A stretch of 6,979 bases of DNA from an uncultured Campylobacter sp. (GTDB lineage: Bacteria; Campylobacterota; Campylobacteria; Campylobacterales; Campylobacteraceae), in contig CALHQN010000092.1 of the NCBI GenBank assembly GCA_938036585.1, forward strand, positions 1 to 6,979, written 5' to 3'. The stretch's first letter is position 1. Each line of letters starts with the position of its first letter. Below are positions 1 to 5,575 of this stretch, one piece after another. Both the position numbers and the translations under genes were made by a program. A model generated the notes under the pieces. The model worked only from the letters and a program-made list of their open reading frames with translations, made no database searches and was not told the DNA's origin.

Positions 1-434
1 GGCAACGCGACGCGAAAAAGCTTGGAAAAATAGCTCTTATCCAGCGAATCGCACGCCCAAAAAAGCGAGCGCGGAAGCGAGCGAAAGCCCGAAACCAGCG
101 GCGAAAACATAAACGGCAGTGAGTAGATACAGCTCGCGATCACGAGCCCGCTGAAATTAAATACGAGCCGAAGCCCGAAATGCTTATCGAAAAACTCCCC
201 CAGCGCCGAATACGGCGATAGAAAAACGAGCAGGTAAAAGCCTAGCACCGAGGGCGGAAGCACCAGAGGAAGCGAAATGATCGATTCGATCACGCTTTTG
301 CCGCGGAAATTTTTTCTCGCCATAAAAAACGCGAGCGGCACGCAGATACAAAACAGCACGAATGTCGCAATCAGCGAGAGTTTGAGCGAGATCACGAAAG
401 GGGTGTAGTCTAAATTTGACAAAATTTCAAACAT
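1..434 (-). CDS. modB: Molybdate ABC transporter permease ModB, 3' end outside window
   Basis: This is the inner-membrane permease of the molybdate importer, passing oxyanion delivered by ModA using ATP hydrolysis by ModC. I read 144 codons from an ATG at 434; the frame stays open to the window edge, so the C-terminal part (the family is usually about 225 residues) is missing. Hydrophobic segments lie near residues 12-38, 52-72 and 95-115. The second starts with the ModB-like SLPLVLPPSVLGFYLLVFLSP (residues 54-74 approx.). The cytoplasmic EAA loop that docks on the ATPase is at about 126-145 and ends in VALP, but the usual EAA and G residues are replaced (WACDSLDKS). The ribosome site is weak (AAGCGAG, 5 nt from the ATG). 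The first 8 nt overlap the end of the low-complexity ORF. Assignment as ModB rests on the sequence and on the adjacent modA and modC; a related tungstate permease is the alternative. Confidence 0.9.
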   Translation of the reverse strand, partial: MFEILSNLDYTPFVISLKLSLIATFVLFCICVPLAFFMARKNFRGKSVIESIISLPLVLPPSVLGFYLLVFLSPYSALGEFFDKHFGLRLVFNFSGLVIASCIYSLPFMFSPLVSGFRSLPRSLFWACDSLDKSYFSKLFRVAL

Positions 435-1158
435 CTGCGCTCGCTTTAAATTTAAACGCCGAATTTAAGGGCGATAGGTTTCGCGACGCAGCTAGATTTA
501 GGCGCACGAAAGTTTGCGGTACGGCTATTTTGGTTGCGCTATTTCGACGCGCGCTTTTTTGCGGCGCCAAATTCTGTCGTGCGAGGAAGCTTTGCTGCGC
601 GCAGCCTTGTTGCCCCAAGCTCTGCCGTGCAAGGCCTTGCGGATTAGAATTTTGCGGCGCAGAATTTTGTCGTGCTAAATTTTGCTGCGTTAAATTTAAT
701 GGTGCGAAATTTAAAAGTGCGGCAACTCTGCGCACAGTATTTTTCATCGCAAAAAGTGCGATAAATTTAAACTCGCGATTTTTGCGTAAAATTTTAGCCT
801 CGTCAGAATTTATCTCTAAATTTTTACCAAAATTTTGCGCGACGATCTGCGACAAAGAAATTATGAGCGATAAAATTTTAGCGGACAACGCTCTCGTCGC
901 AGCGAAAACCGCACGCAAGGCTGAGCGTAAATTTAATACAAAACGGCGCCGGCTAAATTTAAAAATCGACGCCGATTTCTGCGGAGCAAATTTTAAAATA
1001 GACGCAAAATCGCGCGGGCCGAATTTAAAAGCCGAAATGAAATTTTGTAAAGCAAACGAGGCGGATCCAAAAATCGCGCGAGCTCGCCGCGCAGAGCCCG
1101 AGCCTTTAAAATTTCCGGGCGTAAATTTTACGTAAGAATTTAAAGCGGGACGCAGCAT
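427..1158 (-). CDS. Low-complexity hypothetical ORF between modC and modB (doubtful gene)
   Basis: This is a 243-codon open frame in the same direction as the mod genes. Its ATG lies 2 nt after the modC stop and its TGA overlaps the modB start by 8 nt (ATGTTTGA), an arrangement typical of translationally coupled operon genes. The product is very basic and rich in Ala, Asn, Gln, Arg and Phe. Residues about 147-202 are degenerate 5-residue repeats such as NLARQ and NSAPQ, encoded by the 15-bp tandem array. There is one short hydrophobic stretch near 92-108 (KILSLIISLSQIVA), no signal peptide and no domain I recognise. Against its being a gene: no clear ribosome site, low complexity, and an equally long open frame on the opposite strand. 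It may be a non-coding AAATTT-rich spacer that stays open by composition, or a recently arisen protein. No function is proposed. Confidence 0.35.
   Translation of the reverse strand: MLRPALNSYVKFTPGNFKGSGSARRARAIFGSASFALQNFISAFKFGPRDFASILKFAPQKSASIFKFSRRRFVLNLRSALRAVFAATRALSAKILSLIISLSQIVAQNFGKNLEINSDEAKILRKNREFKFIALFAMKNTVRRVAALLNFAPLNLTQQNLARQNSAPQNSNPQGLARQSLGQQGCAQQSFLARQNLAPQKSARRNSATKIAVPQTFVRLNLAASRNLSPLNSAFKFKASADV
554..721. repeat. 15-bp tandem repeat array, 11 units
   Basis: Read on the plus strand, units begin at 554 and 569, then after a 3-bp insertion (AGG, 584-586) at 587, 602, 617, 632, 647, 662, 677, 692 and 707. The rough consensus is RAATTTTGCNGYGCN. Units at 647-721 are closest to one another (for example GAATTTTGCGGCGCA, GAATTTTGTCGTGCT, AAATTTTGCTGCGTT). 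The units at 602-646 have drifted towards CAGCCTTGTTGCCCC and AGGCCTTGCGGATTA. Because both the unit and the insertion are multiples of three, the reading frame is kept on both strands. The period is exact but the units diverge, which fits an old expansion. Confidence 0.85.
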
Positions 1159-1160
1159 CG

Positions 1161-2009
1161 TTAAATCTTGCTGAGGCTCACGTTGAAAGCCTTTGCGCCC
1201 ACCTTGACCTCATCGCCTATTTGCAGACCTTGGGCTTCGTGTGCGCTTAAGACGACTTCGCTTAGCTGGTTGCCGATCGCTAAGACGGCGATCTGCACGG
1301 CGTCGCGAGCTTGCAGATCGACGATCTTGCCCGCGAAAGAAAATTTCTGCGAGCCGCTCGTTTTAAGAAAAATTTCATTCGGGCTCGCGCTGCGCACGAC
1401 CCTGCCGTCATGCATCTCATAAACTGTCTCGCAAAGTCTGTAAATTTCGCTCACGTCGTGACTTACCAAGATCACGGTCTGATGAAACTGCTCGTGGATT
1501 TTAAGCAGATAGCCTTGGATCTTCTCTCGCATCGCAAAATCAAGCGCCGAAAGCGGCTCGTCCAAAAGCAAAATTTCGGGATCCTGCATCAGCGCTCTAG
1601 CGAGCGCGACGCGCTGTTTTTGCCCGCCGCTAAGCCCGCCGACGCCGGCAGAGGCGTGCGAGCTAAGCTCTAAAAGCTCGAGCAGATCGCGCGCTCTTTT
1701 GAGATCGTTTTTGGCAAAAAGTAAATTTCCCAAAACGCTCATATTCTCAAAAAGCGCGTAGTCCTGAAACAAAAAGCCGATCCTGCGCTTGCCCGCGCTC
1801 ATAAAATCCTTGCCCTCCTGCAACACGCGATCGCCGTCTTTTAGAAAGCCGCTGTCTGCCGGCAAAAAGCCCGCGATGATGCGCAGTAGCGTGGTTTTAC
1901 CGCTGCCGCTGCGTCCGTATAGGCAGACGAACGAACCCTTTTTTATCTCCAGCTTCGCATCTATCGCGAAATCTTCGCTAATTTTCTTCTTACAATCAAT
2001 CGTTATCAT
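1161..2009 (-). CDS. modC: Molybdate ABC transporter ATP-binding protein ModC
   Basis: This is the cytoplasmic ATPase that powers molybdate uptake with ModB. All ABC signatures are present in order: Walker A GRSGSGKTT (32-40), Q-loop Q82 in FLFQDY, signature LSGGQ (126-130), Walker B ILLLDEP (146-152), D-loop SALD (154-157) and switch histidine H184 (LVSHD). Residues about 222-280 form one C-terminal Mop/TOBE domain (FAGKIVDL... LQIGDEVKVGAKAFNVSLSKI). At 282 residues it is shorter than the roughly 350-residue E. coli ModC, which I recall carries two Mop units. The gene starts with ATG 14 nt inside the end of the di-Mop gene, implying coupled translation. Here modC comes before modB, with 727 bp between them, whereas the order I recall in C. 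jejuni is modB then modC. Confidence 0.93.
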   Translation of the reverse strand: MITIDCKKKISEDFAIDAKLEIKKGSFVCLYGRSGSGKTTLLRIIAGFLPADSGFLKDGDRVLQEGKDFMSAGKRRIGFLFQDYALFENMSVLGNLLFAKNDLKRARDLLELLELSSHASAGVGGLSGGQKQRVALARALMQDPEILLLDEPLSALDFAMREKIQGYLLKIHEQFHQTVILVSHDVSEIYRLCETVYEMHDGRVVRSASPNEIFLKTSGSQKFSFAGKIVDLQARDAVQIAVLAIGNQLSEVVLSAHEAQGLQIGDEVKVGAKAFNVSLSKI

Positions 2010-2391
2010 ATTTTTGTATATAAATCGCGCTGCATCTTACGTATGCGTAGAGCTCGTCGCCTACGCGCAAACCAAGCTCTCGCGCGCTTTTAGCGCTAAT
2101 TATCGCTTCAAATTTCAGCTCGCCCTCAAGCGCGACGACGCATAAAATTTCACCTAATTTCAAATCAGAAATTTTAGCCCTTATCTCGTTTTGAAGCGAA
2201 ACGTCCCTTAAGGGCGCGCGGGATAGCACGACGTCGGTATTTTTAAAGCCGAGTCGCACGCCGTCTCCGACCGCCGCACCGGGCTTTAGCTCCAAAAATA
2301 CCCCGTGAAATTTCAGGCCTCCTTCAAGCAGAAATTCCACCTCGTAAATATCCGCAGCGCCCTTGATATCGCTGATTTGCGCTTTAAACAT
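1996..2391 (-). CDS. Standalone di-Mop (TOBE) molybdate-binding protein
   Basis: This 131-residue protein consists of two Mop/TOBE-like repeats and nothing else: residues about 1-60 (FKAQISDIKG... VGDGVRLGFKNTDVVLSRA) and 66-126 (QNEIRAKISDLKLGEILCVV... LGLRVGDELYAYVRCSAIYI). Mop domains assemble into small oligomers that bind molybdate or tungstate at subunit interfaces. No signal peptide or membrane segment is visible, so it is cytoplasmic. Possible roles are oxyanion storage or buffering (ModG/Mop type), or a detached regulatory domain acting on the short ModC; the sequence does not decide between them. Its ATG overlaps the modA stop by one base (TAATG), and its end overlaps modC by 14 nt, so all three are probably translated from one mRNA. 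A similar small gene follows modA in C. jejuni (Cj0302c), from memory. Confidence 0.85.
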   Translation of the reverse strand: MFKAQISDIKGAADIYEVEFLLEGGLKFHGVFLELKPGAAVGDGVRLGFKNTDVVLSRAPLRDVSLQNEIRAKISDLKLGEILCVVALEGELKFEAIISAKSARELGLRVGDELYAYVRCSAIYIQKYDND

Positions 2392-3158
2392 TAAAACTCG
2401 TATCCGTATTTAGCAAAGATCGCCCTGCCCTTATCGCTTAGGATAAAATCATAAAACGCCTTGGCTTCGGCATTGTCTTTGGCGCGGTTTAGCACGACCA
2501 TGCCTTGGGCTATCGGCTCGTAGAGGTCGGTACCGACCAAGACGAAATTTTCGCCCTCTTTGCAAGGCTTATCGTTGCAGCCGTCCTTCGCCATCTTAGG
2601 CGCATACATCGCGCTAGCCGCGATAAATCCGACGTCGGAAGCTTTAAGCGCTTGCGAAAGAGCCTCGCCGATCGATTTTGCCTCTACGATTTTGCCTTTA
2701 ATCTCATCGTAAACTCCCGCTTTTTGGAAGGCCTGTACGCTTGCGGTGCCGTAAGGAGCGGTCTTTGGATTTGCTATGGAAATCGTTTTAACGCTAGGGT
2801 CTTTTAAAATTTCAAGCCCCTTGCTAAGATCTACGCCGCGCACGCTAAACATCGCCACTTTGCCTTTGGCGTAAGTTTTGGCAGGCGCCGTCGCAAAGCC
2901 CTCTTTATGCAGATCGTCTGCAAATTTCATATCCGCCGCCATAAAAATATCAAACGGCGCGCCGTTTTTGATCTGCGTGCTAAGCGCACCGCTCGCACCC
3001 AAGCTCACATTTAGCGTAGTTTGCGGATGCAGCTTGGCAAATTCCGCCTTGATCTCGTCAAACGCATACGTCGTGTTCGCAGCGGCTGCTACGCTAACCT
3101 CGCCTGCGCTAAGCGCGCCTGCGGTTAAAATTCCTAAAAGCACCGCTTTTAACTTCAT
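2391..3158 (-). CDS. modA: Molybdate-binding periplasmic protein ModA
   Basis: This is the solute-binding protein that captures molybdate (and probably tungstate) in the periplasm and hands it to ModBC. It has 255 residues, the normal size. The N-terminus MKLKAVLLGILTAGALSA is a signal peptide with cleavage probable after ALSA18. The mature part opens with EVSVAAAANTTYAFDEIKAEF. Other family segments are SLGASGALSTQIKNGAPFDIF (about 52-72), IANPKTAPYG (128-137), VGFIAASAMY (176-185) and GMVVLNR (219-225). This pattern fits ModA rather than TupA, whose TTTS motif is absent. The only cysteines of the mature protein, C194 and C199, are close enough to form a small disulfide loop, which is an inference. 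A good ribosome site, AGAGAGGA, sits 7 nt before the ATG. A 111-bp gap separates it from modE. Confidence 0.93.
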   Translation of the reverse strand: MKLKAVLLGILTAGALSAGEVSVAAAANTTYAFDEIKAEFAKLHPQTTLNVSLGASGALSTQIKNGAPFDIFMAADMKFADDLHKEGFATAPAKTYAKGKVAMFSVRGVDLSKGLEILKDPSVKTISIANPKTAPYGTASVQAFQKAGVYDEIKGKIVEAKSIGEALSQALKASDVGFIAASAMYAPKMAKDGCNDKPCKEGENFVLVGTDLYEPIAQGMVVLNRAKDNAEAKAFYDFILSDKGRAIFAKYGYEF

Positions 3159-3269
3159 TTTAAAATCCTCTCTAAAAATTTGACTTTTGCCACAATGTTT
3201 AAATTTAAGCAGGGCTCGCGGCGGTAAATTTAGAACGCTTCTTTAAATTTAAACCGCAAACGCCCAAAA
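3159..3269. other. modE-modA gap with three AAATTT palindromes
   Basis: This 111-bp spacer holds AAATTT cores at 3201-3206, 3226-3231 and 3245-3250. The last is part of a 12-bp palindrome, TTTAAATTTAAA (3242-3253). I see no stem-loop followed by a T-run on the minus strand, so modE transcription could run into modA. There is no convincing -35/-10 pair and no copy of the ATATAT-N6-ATATAT element seen upstream of modE. A weak separate modA promoter cannot be excluded. Confidence 0.5.
3166..3173 (-). promoter_or_regulatory. modA ribosome binding site
   Basis: AGAGAGGA lies 7 nt upstream of the modA ATG. It is the strongest ribosome site in the mod cluster and supports the chosen start. The downstream genes rely on overlaps instead. 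Confidence 0.75.
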
Positions 3270-4058
3270 TCAGGCGCCGATAATGATCTCGCTAGGCTCC
3301 ACTATCGCAATAACCTCATCGCCTACGCCAAGAGCCATCGCCGTCGCCGATTCTCGCGTGATGATCGACGTAATAGTTTGGTGCGAGTTCGTATTTAGGC
3401 AGATCTCGGCGTTTACCGCGCCGATTTTTACCTCGCAAATCGTGCCCTTTATCTGGTTGGCGGAGCTTACTCTCAGATCGTCCTTGCCGTTTTTTGCGAT
3501 GATTACGCTAGGAGCCTTGAATAAAAATAGCACCTCTTTGCCGACTTTGAGACCCAGGTTTTTCTCGCTTTCTACCGTTATCATCGCGCATAGCGGCTCG
3601 CCGCCTGCGAGCTTGGCGATAATTTGCGAATTTACCGCTCCGGTTTGGATCTCGGTGATCTCCACGCTTAATTGATTTCTCGTGGAGAGCTTCATACCGA
3701 TCTTCTCTAAGCTTAAAAGGCTCTCTTCGGTGATCTCGTCAAGCTTAAAAATTTCGCTTAAAAACATCTCGCCCGCGTGGCTGATAGCGTCGTATGCGCG
3801 AATCAGTTTGTGAGCGTAAGGGGTGAGCTCAGAGCCGCTATTTTTCTTGGTACCTTGAGTGCGAACGATGAGTGGCTTTTTGCTCGCGTTGTTGATTAAA
3901 TTTAGCGCGTCCCAGCCATTTTTATACGACACTCCTACGATCTCTGCGGCCTTTGTAATACTTTTAGTCTCATCTACGGCCTTAAGCAGCTTAATATGCT
4001 TAGCTAAAAGCGATGCTTCGTTGCCGAGCAAGAATTCCAGAGCAAATTTTGCATCCAT
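3270..4058 (-). CDS. modE: Molybdate-responsive transcriptional regulator ModE
   Basis: ModE binds molybdate and then DNA, classically repressing the transport genes when molybdate is plentiful. Counting from the ATG at 4058 (262 residues), residues about 20-78 form the winged helix-turn-helix (LLKAVDETKSITKAAEIVGV... NLINNAS). Two Mop/TOBE domains follow at about 125-188 and 197-261. The oxyanion-site signature STRNQ (125-129) is present, as are TVES (161-164) and K181, which appear to match residues I recall as ligands in E. coli ModE (S126, R128, T163, S166, K183). Another ATG lies two codons upstream at 4064, but AAAGG directly abuts it. The same element is properly spaced (AAGGA, 5 nt) for the ATG at 4058, so I prefer that start. 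It is first in the mod cluster and probably controls its own promoter. Confidence 0.92.
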   Translation of the reverse strand: MDAKFALEFLLGNEASLLAKHIKLLKAVDETKSITKAAEIVGVSYKNGWDALNLINNASKKPLIVRTQGTKKNSGSELTPYAHKLIRAYDAISHAGEMFLSEIFKLDEITEESLLSLEKIGMKLSTRNQLSVEITEIQTGAVNSQIIAKLAGGEPLCAMITVESEKNLGLKVGKEVLFLFKAPSVIIAKNGKDDLRVSSANQIKGTICEVKIGAVNAEICLNTNSHQTITSIITRESATAMALGVGDEVIAIVEPSEIIIGA

Positions 4059-4092
4059 TTTCATCCTTTCTTGTTTACTTTCACGTGATTTT

Positions 4093-4121
4093 ATAATATA
4101 TCCTCTGATATATTTCTTAAA
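4093..4121 (-). promoter_or_regulatory. modE: Candidate modE promoter
   Basis: On the minus strand, TATTAT (4098-4093) is a plausible -10, with TTTAAG (4121-4116) 17 nt upstream as a weak -35. Campylobacter sigma70 promoters commonly have a poorly conserved -35. The neighbouring TATAAAAT reading gives an alternative -10 shifted by a few bases. The inverted repeat at 4095-4114 covers the space between these elements. Confidence 0.4.
4095..4114. promoter_or_regulatory. Putative ModE operator (perfect inverted repeat)
   Basis: AATATATC and GATATATT are exact reverse complements separated by CTCT. Seen another way the site is ATATAT-N6-ATATAT, the general form of ModE boxes, which have TATAT-type half-sites around a 6-7 bp centre. 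It lies 37 bp upstream of the preferred modE start and overlaps the likely modE promoter, so binding would block transcription of modE and probably the genes after it. It is about 68 bp upstream of the mlaA -35 on the other strand. The role is inferred from form and position. Confidence 0.6.
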
Positions 4122-4181
4122 CGGCTACGGGCTTTATTCTGCGGTATAAAGAGGGAAATTCTATACGAAATTTTACCTTTA

Positions 4182-4210
4182 TTGACAAAATTTCTTTAAA
4201 CTTGTAAAAT
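4182..4210 (+). promoter_or_regulatory. Sigma70 promoter of the mlaA-mlaC-RND operon
   Basis: TTGACA (4182-4187, exact -35 consensus) is followed after 17 bp by TAAAAT (4205-4210, five of six -10 bases). Transcription would begin near 4217, just before the ribosome site at 4227-4234, leaving a very short leader. This is the best promoter in the window and suggests steady strong expression. Confidence 0.8.
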
Positions 4211-4226
4211 CGCCACTTTGATTTAT

Positions 4227-4234
4227 AAGGAAGG
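4227..4234 (+). promoter_or_regulatory. mlaA ribosome binding site fixing a TTG start
   Basis: AAGGAAGG lies 8 nt before the TTG at 4243. No ATG in frame lies near, and the codons from 4243 encode a complete lipoprotein signal, so this site settles the non-ATG start. Confidence 0.8.
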
Positions 4235-4242
4235 TTTGCAAT

Positions 4243-4965
4243 TTGAAATTTATAAAAATTCTATTCCTAGCCGCAGCGCTGGCGCTTTGCGGTTGCTCAC
4301 AGAAGCAAGACGCGGCGCCTAGCGGCGATACGGATGGTTTTGACGAGGAGTTCGCGCAACGCGAAGTTTTCGATCCGCTTAGCGGCTATAACCGCGTTAT
4401 GACGAGCTTCAACGACGCGTTTTATTCATACGTGCTAACTCCCGTAGCCAGCGGTTACGACTACGTGATGCCGGATCCGATCCAGGGCGCGTTTTCAAAT
4501 TTTTTCCACAACGTCTTGTATCCGATGAGACTCGTAAACAACCTGCTGCAGGGCAAATTTGAAAATTCTTGGGACGAGACGAAGCGGTTTTTGATCAACT
4601 CGACCGTCGGCTTCGGCGGGCTTAACGATATGGCGGGCAAATACTACGGGATTTCGCGCCACGACGAGGATTTCGGGCAAACGCTCGGGTATTGGGGCGT
4701 GCCGGCAGGTCCGCATATCGTCTGGCCGATATTAGGACAGAGCAATCTACGCGATACTTTCGGAATGGTGGGAGATTATTTTACAAATCCGATAAGCTAT
4801 ATCGAAGACGGCACGGTGCGAAACTCCGTCAACGGATTTAGAATATTTAATGACTACTCGCGCGATCCGGAATTTTATGAAAAAATGACCAAAGATGCAG
4901 TGGATCTATATCCATTTTTACGCGATGCTTACGAGCAAAATCGCGAGAAACTAATAAAGGAATAA
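4243..4965 (+). CDS. mlaA: Phospholipid-trafficking outer-membrane lipoprotein MlaA (VacJ)
   Basis: MlaA sits in the outer membrane and removes misplaced phospholipids from its outer leaflet, passing them to periplasmic MlaC. It has 240 residues. The lipoprotein signal MKFIKILFLAAALAL is followed by the lipobox LCGC, with C18 as the lipidated residue. A short linker leads to the MlaA domain (about 43-235). Family motifs are FDPLSGYNR (43-51), FLINSTVGFGGLNDMA (116-131), DFGQTLGYWGVPAGPH (143-158) and WPILGQSNLRDTFG (161-174). Translation starts at TTG, supported by AAGGAAGG 8 nt upstream. mlaC follows after 2 nt and is probably translated with it. The homologue recalled from C. jejuni is Cj1371, where loss of the Mla system is linked to outer-membrane vesicle release and altered serum or bile tolerance. 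Confidence 0.95.
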   Translation: MKFIKILFLAAALALCGCSQKQDAAPSGDTDGFDEEFAQREVFDPLSGYNRVMTSFNDAFYSYVLTPVASGYDYVMPDPIQGAFSNFFHNVLYPMRLVNNLLQGKFENSWDETKRFLINSTVGFGGLNDMAGKYYGISRHDEDFGQTLGYWGVPAGPHIVWPILGQSNLRDTFGMVGDYFTNPISYIEDGTVRNSVNGFRIFNDYSRDPEFYEKMTKDAVDLYPFLRDAYEQNREKLIKE

Positions 4966-4967
4966 CA

Positions 4968-5552
4968 ATGAAAATTTTAAAAGTTCTAGCGCTTTGCGGA
5001 GCGCTTTTGATTTCGGCGCACGCTATTAGCGATGCGGATATCGAGCCTGTGATGAGTCAAAAGGTCGCCGAGGCCGTAGGTATTATGCGAAGCGGCGCAC
5101 CCAAAGATGCAAAGCCCGCGAAAATCTTTGCGCTTTTCGACGGCTATTTTGATTATAAGATGATGGCGAAGCTCTCCCTTGCGAAGCATTACGCTAGCCT
5201 TAGCCCGGCGCAGATCGCGGAATTTAATAAGGCCTTTGAAGCGCATCTAAAGCGCTCGTTTATCGAAAAACTTTCGCTTTATACCGATCAGGATATGAAG
5301 GTGCTAAGCAAACAAAGCCCTAGCGATAAGCGCCGCGTACTAAAAACGCAGGTCATCGGCGAGCAGAAAAACTACGACATAGATTTTAAATTTTATCCTA
5401 ACGGCTCCGATTGGCGCATCTACGACGTCGATATCGTGGGCGTTAGCCTAATCCAAACCTATCGCTCGCAGCTAGGCGACGTAACGCAAAATTTGGGCTT
5501 TGACGAGCTCATAAAGCGGCTAAATTCCACCGTCATCAATAGCGGCGAATAG
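4968..5552 (+). CDS. mlaC: Periplasmic phospholipid shuttle MlaC (Ttg2D family)
   Basis: MlaC carries a phospholipid in a hydrophobic pocket between MlaA in the outer membrane and MlaD of the inner-membrane MlaFED complex. This copy has 194 residues, a normal size. MKILKVLALCGALLISAHA is a signal peptide with probable cleavage after AHA19. The body carries the family features FALFDGYFDYKMMAKLSLAKH (about 54-74), SPAQIAEFNKAFEAHLKRSF (79-98) and the C-terminal signature WRIYDVDIVGVSLIQTYRSQ (149-168). The ATG lies 2 nt after the mlaA stop, with AAAGGA in the mlaA tail as ribosome site. The genes for MlaD, MlaE and MlaF are not here; in C. jejuni I recall them at a separate locus. The next gene, an RND-type protein, begins 23 nt downstream. 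Confidence 0.94.
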   Translation: MKILKVLALCGALLISAHAISDADIEPVMSQKVAEAVGIMRSGAPKDAKPAKIFALFDGYFDYKMMAKLSLAKHYASLSPAQIAEFNKAFEAHLKRSFIEKLSLYTDQDMKVLSKQSPSDKRRVLKTQVIGEQKNYDIDFKFYPNGSDWRIYDVDIVGVSLIQTYRSQLGDVTQNLGFDELIKRLNSTVINSGE

Positions 5553-5575
5553 CGGCACGTCTAAAAGAGCGGTAT

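Noticed and set aside
554..721. CRISPR array
   Set aside because: The 15-bp units abut each other with no unique spacers, the units diverge, and there are no cas genes.
929..1045. Second 15-bp tandem array
   Set aside because: AAATTT motifs recur but at irregular distances (26, 33, 52 bp and others); only one pair near 974-1003 fits a 15-bp step.
1789..2145. Plus-strand open frame opposite modC and the di-Mop gene
   Set aside because: It lies antisense to two well-supported genes with full family motifs and has no recognisable domain.
2505..3183. Two plus-strand open frames opposite modA
   Set aside because: They are shadows of modA codon use; modA has a signal peptide and full-length family match.
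3159..3269. Terminator or molybdenum-cofactor riboswitch between modE and modA
   Set aside because: There is no GC stem followed by a T-run, and 111 bp with only AAATTT palindromes is too short and simple for the cofactor aptamer.
3283..4149. Two plus-strand open frames opposite modE
   Set aside because: ModE is complete on the other strand; these frames lack ribosome sites and recognisable domains.
4144..4166. GTATA/TATAC pair as a second ModE or other regulator site
   Set aside because: The arms are only 5 bp, 13 bp apart, and the flanks do not extend the symmetry; chance is adequate.
4150..4226. Fur box near the mla promoter
   Set aside because: Fur control of mla genes is reported in other bacteria, so I looked, but no 19-bp GATAATGAT-type palindrome is present.
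4495..5246. Minus-strand open frames opposite mlaA and mlaC
   Set aside because: They run antisense to clear MlaA and MlaC coding regions and show no motifs.
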